In this document: one piece after another, positions 18,964 to 20,471 of the stretch
How positions within the stretch are numbered: the first letter of the stretch is position 1
Layout: each line of letters starts with the position of its first letter
DNA from: Euglena gracilis
Lineage: Eukaryota > Euglenozoa > Euglenophyceae > Euglenales > Euglenaceae
Length of the DNA stretch: 20,471 nt
Reading direction: 5' to 3'
NCBI GenBank assembly: GCA_900893395.1
Contig: CAAHFI010865904.1
Location: forward strand, 1-20,471
Notes under the pieces: generated by a model
Database searches by the model: none
The model's input: only the letters and a program-made list of their open reading frames with translations
Told to the model about the DNA's origin: nothing
Translations under genes and position numbers: made by a program

Positions 18964-19297
18964 GGCTCTCACTCTCCCTACTCAAACTAAATACAAACCC
19001 CATTTCACCGCAAACTGTGCAAACGACGGCGAGGACGTTGTGAGGCTGGGCAACAAACCTCAACACCAAACCGTTGTCCCAACAAGATACAATCCAATCC
19101 AACCAACCCAAGCGCAAATAGTCCGGCAGGCCGTCAAGGCTGCGTACCTGCGCCACACAACCTCCTCCCACACGAGACACACACACCAAGGAAGGCAGCA
19201 CAAGAACCACCCGAGACAAACACGCCAACGAAGGCAACAAGAGCCACACCCTCCCCTAACACTTGGCCCAAACACAGTTCTTGTCTCAGAAGGTGAG
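18964..19297. other. CA-rich stretch after the LINE relic
   Basis: This is C- and A-rich without long homopolymers and quite unlike the C-run DNA elsewhere. It could be the 3' untranslated region of the LINE relic. It contains the 39-bp repeat listed next. Overlapping Thr/Gln/Pro-rich (plus) and Cys/Trp/Gly-rich (minus) open frames look like composition effects. Confidence 0.35.
19174..19251. repeat. 39-bp tandem repeat, two copies
   Basis: 19174-19212 and 19213-19251 align without gaps, sharing GAGACA.ACAC.CCAA.GAAG and CACCC at the end. A third, partial copy (GCACGCCAAAGAAGGCAACA) lies at about 19333-19352. Confidence 0.75.
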
Positions 19298-19314
19298 CCT
19301 CGCTCATTTTCCAC
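19298..19314. repeat. 17-bp direct repeat, left copy
   Basis: CCTCGCTCATTTTCCAC here is repeated exactly at 19699-19715. The two flank the poly-C/poly-G inverted-repeat cluster (19390-19687). Some similarity continues to the right of each (towards CAGAACAC), so this is more likely a duplicated flank than a simple target-site duplication. Confidence 0.75.
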
Positions 19315-19389
19315 GCAGCAGTAACGTCACTAGCACGCCAAAGAAGGCAACACCAGAACACACACATGCCCCCCTGGCATTTTACCGTG

Positions 19390-19687
19390 CCCCCCCCCAG
19401 TTAGTCACCCCCCTGGAAGGGAAATTCCGCCAAGGTGATAATAAGGGGGGGGTGACTAACTCGGGGGGGGAGCAATTTTGCCCAAATTTTGCCCCCCACC
19501 CAAAGCCTTGGGGGGTTTCAAGGTTGTTTTTGGGAATTCCAGGGCACTTTTCATGGATGGCAACAAGCAAAGAATTGTGGTGTCCAATTTTGGCTTTTTT
19601 TTTCACAGAAAATGTTTCCCTTCGGATTTTTTTTTACCTGGGGCCCAAAGGTGACTAATAGGGGGGGTGACTAACTCGGGGGGGGGG
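19390..19687. repeat. Inverted-repeat cluster with poly-C/poly-G ends
   Basis: The left end has a C9 run followed by AGTTAGTCACCCCCCT (19399-19414). Its reverse complement with a G-run, AGGGGGG..TGACTAACT, occurs twice: at 19444-19470 and at 19660-19687. Each right copy is preceded by GGTGA.TAATA-type sequence and followed by CGGGGGGGG. The span resembles a ~0.3-kb inverted-repeat (MITE-like) element with one nested or duplicated end. There is no coding capacity. The inner ~175 bp includes a TTTTTTTTTCACAG tract. No other copy is seen in the window. Confidence 0.55.
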
Positions 19688-19698
19688 CATGGTATTCT

Positions 19699-19715
19699 CC
19701 TCGCTCATTTTCCAC
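19699..19715. repeat. 17-bp direct repeat, right copy
   Basis: This is an exact copy of 19298-19314, 401 bases to the right and just past the last G-run of the inverted-repeat cluster. Confidence 0.75.
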
Positions 19716-19759
19716 TAACCTCTCACCCAGTCACAGAACACCTCTTTGCGGGGGGGGGG

Positions 19760-19930
19760 TCGGTCGTGGGGGGGACCGAGGACAACCGAGCTTCGGTTGT
19801 GGGGTCGACCGAGGGCGACCGACTTTGCAAAGGGGGGGGGTATGGTTGTGGGGTGGGGGTCGACCGTGGTCGCCCTCGGTCGACCCCACAAGAGAAGCTC
19901 GGTCACCCTCGGTCCCCCCCCCACGACCGA
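19760..19930. repeat. Long imperfect hairpin
   Basis: The left arm (19760-19820) and right arm (19868-19930) are inverted copies of about 61-63 bases separated by 47 bases. Paired landmarks are TCGGTCGTGGGGGG with CCCCCCCACGACCGA, ACCGAGC with GCTCGGT, and TGTGGGGTCGACCGAGGGCG with CGCCCTCGGTCGACCCCACA. Only a few positions fail to pair, mostly around GACAACC and CGGTT. Each arm also contains GGTCGACC, itself a palindrome. It could be a foldback or MITE-type element or a hairpin-RNA locus; sequence alone does not decide. Confidence 0.85.
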
Positions 19931-19980
19931 GGGCGACGGAGGGCGACCGAGGCGACCGTGGGCCGACCATGTGGTCGACC
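19931..19980. repeat. Short GGGCGACCGA-type repeats
   Basis: Imperfect repeats of GGGCGACCGA, GGGCGACGGA and GGCGACCG directly follow the hairpin's right arm and resemble its inner part. The hairpin probably grew from, or broke up into, such short repeats. Confidence 0.6.
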
Positions 19981-20046
19981 CCCACCACCCACCCCCCAGG
20001 CCAAAGCTACTGCCATGACCGGACCCCCCCCTTTTTTTGATGTTGG

Positions 20047-20350
20047 CACACAAGGAACACATTTGGTTATTTTGAGGCCAGGGATTTGCGCAAAGCGACT
20101 TGGAAACACAAGGGATTTCATCATTTTTGGGCCGTGAGACAGTTGAGCAACAAAGGGGATTTGCCCCCAAAAGACCTGGAAACACAAAGGATTTGCCCCC
20201 CCCCAACGACTTGAAACACAAGGGATTTTGCTATTTTTGGGCCCTGAGACAGTTTTTGGGGTCGACATTTGAGCAACAATAGGATTTGCCACGACTTGGA
20301 AACACAAGGGATTTGCCCCTCAAAACGACTTGGATACACAAGGGATTTGT
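20047..20350. repeat. ACACAAGGGATTT repeat cluster
   Basis: Units start CGACTTGGAAACACAAGGGA at about 20097, 20174 (shortened), 20207, 20292 and 20326, with a degenerate one before 20097. Spacings vary from about 34 to 85 bases because some units lack the TTTTTGGGCCCTGAGACAG half. The last unit passes straight into the border of a 0.8-kb monomer. The family is shared with 7981-8120. Confidence 0.85.
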
Positions 20351-20471
20351 ATTTTGGGGCCCTCCGTCGGTTAAGCAAGTTACATATAGTGTGTGTCGTA
20401 TCGGCTTATATGAGGCCCGGGAATCATCCTCGGCCGTTTTGCTTATTTTTTTTGAATTTTCAACCCCCCCC
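20351..20471. repeat. Start of another 0.8-kb monomer (cut by window edge)
   Basis: TTTTGGGGCCCTCCGTCGG, TTAAGCAAGTTACAT, a degenerate CGTATCGGCTTATATGAGGC, the dyad box and TTTTGAATTTTCAACCCCC follow in the same order as at each monomer junction in the array. Small losses and base changes make it more diverged than the array copies. The rest lies outside the window. Confidence 0.9.

Overview
The window reads as repeat-dominated eukaryotic nuclear DNA, most likely from a protist or alga. The organism cannot be named from sequence alone. There are no closely packed genes with ribosome-binding sites, no recognisable RNA genes, and no reading frame I would defend as an intact protein. Most open frames are Pro/His-rich or Gly/Trp-rich translations of C-rich tracts. 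The only protein relic I can argue for is a broken C-terminal piece of a LINE-type reverse transcriptase near 18.6-18.96 kb. || Layout: 1-2425 is a 2.4-kb unit copied almost unchanged at 10702-13122. 2041-4055 holds an older, diverged ~1.5-kb tandem duplication. 4056-7619 is a fresh tandem array of a ~0.8-kb monomer (four full copies and one partial); a further copy starts at about 20350 and runs off the window. 7748-8120 holds two further families, a 0.2-kb arm repeat and a ~67-bp repeat, both seen again at 17.0 kb and 20.1 kb. 8150-10260 carries about five copies of a ~0.3-kb module around an unrecognised ~0.5-kb stretch. 10381-10701 and 15814-16195 are diverged copies of each other. 13121-15485 is a ~1.1-kb tandem repeat, two full copies and a stub. 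|| 16196-20040 is lower copy: a possible short exon, an element-like structure with inverted arms around a palindrome-bearing minisatellite (17015-17906), a ~430-bp unrecognised stretch, the LINE relic, a 39-bp tandem repeat, a cluster of short inverted repeats with poly-G/poly-C ends (19390-19687) and a long imperfect hairpin (19760-19930). || The repeat classes are built from shared blocks joined in different orders. Two blocks recur throughout: a dyad box around GGCCCTGGGGCATCATCCC, and a core reading CTTTGTGTG..CGGCCAGAAAA.ACCAAC followed by CCGGACCCC runs. This suggests one ancestral module remade by duplication, internal deletion and recombination. No genes act together here; the interest lies in the repeat architecture. 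Copies often differ in homopolymer length, so some small indels may be sequencing or assembly error.
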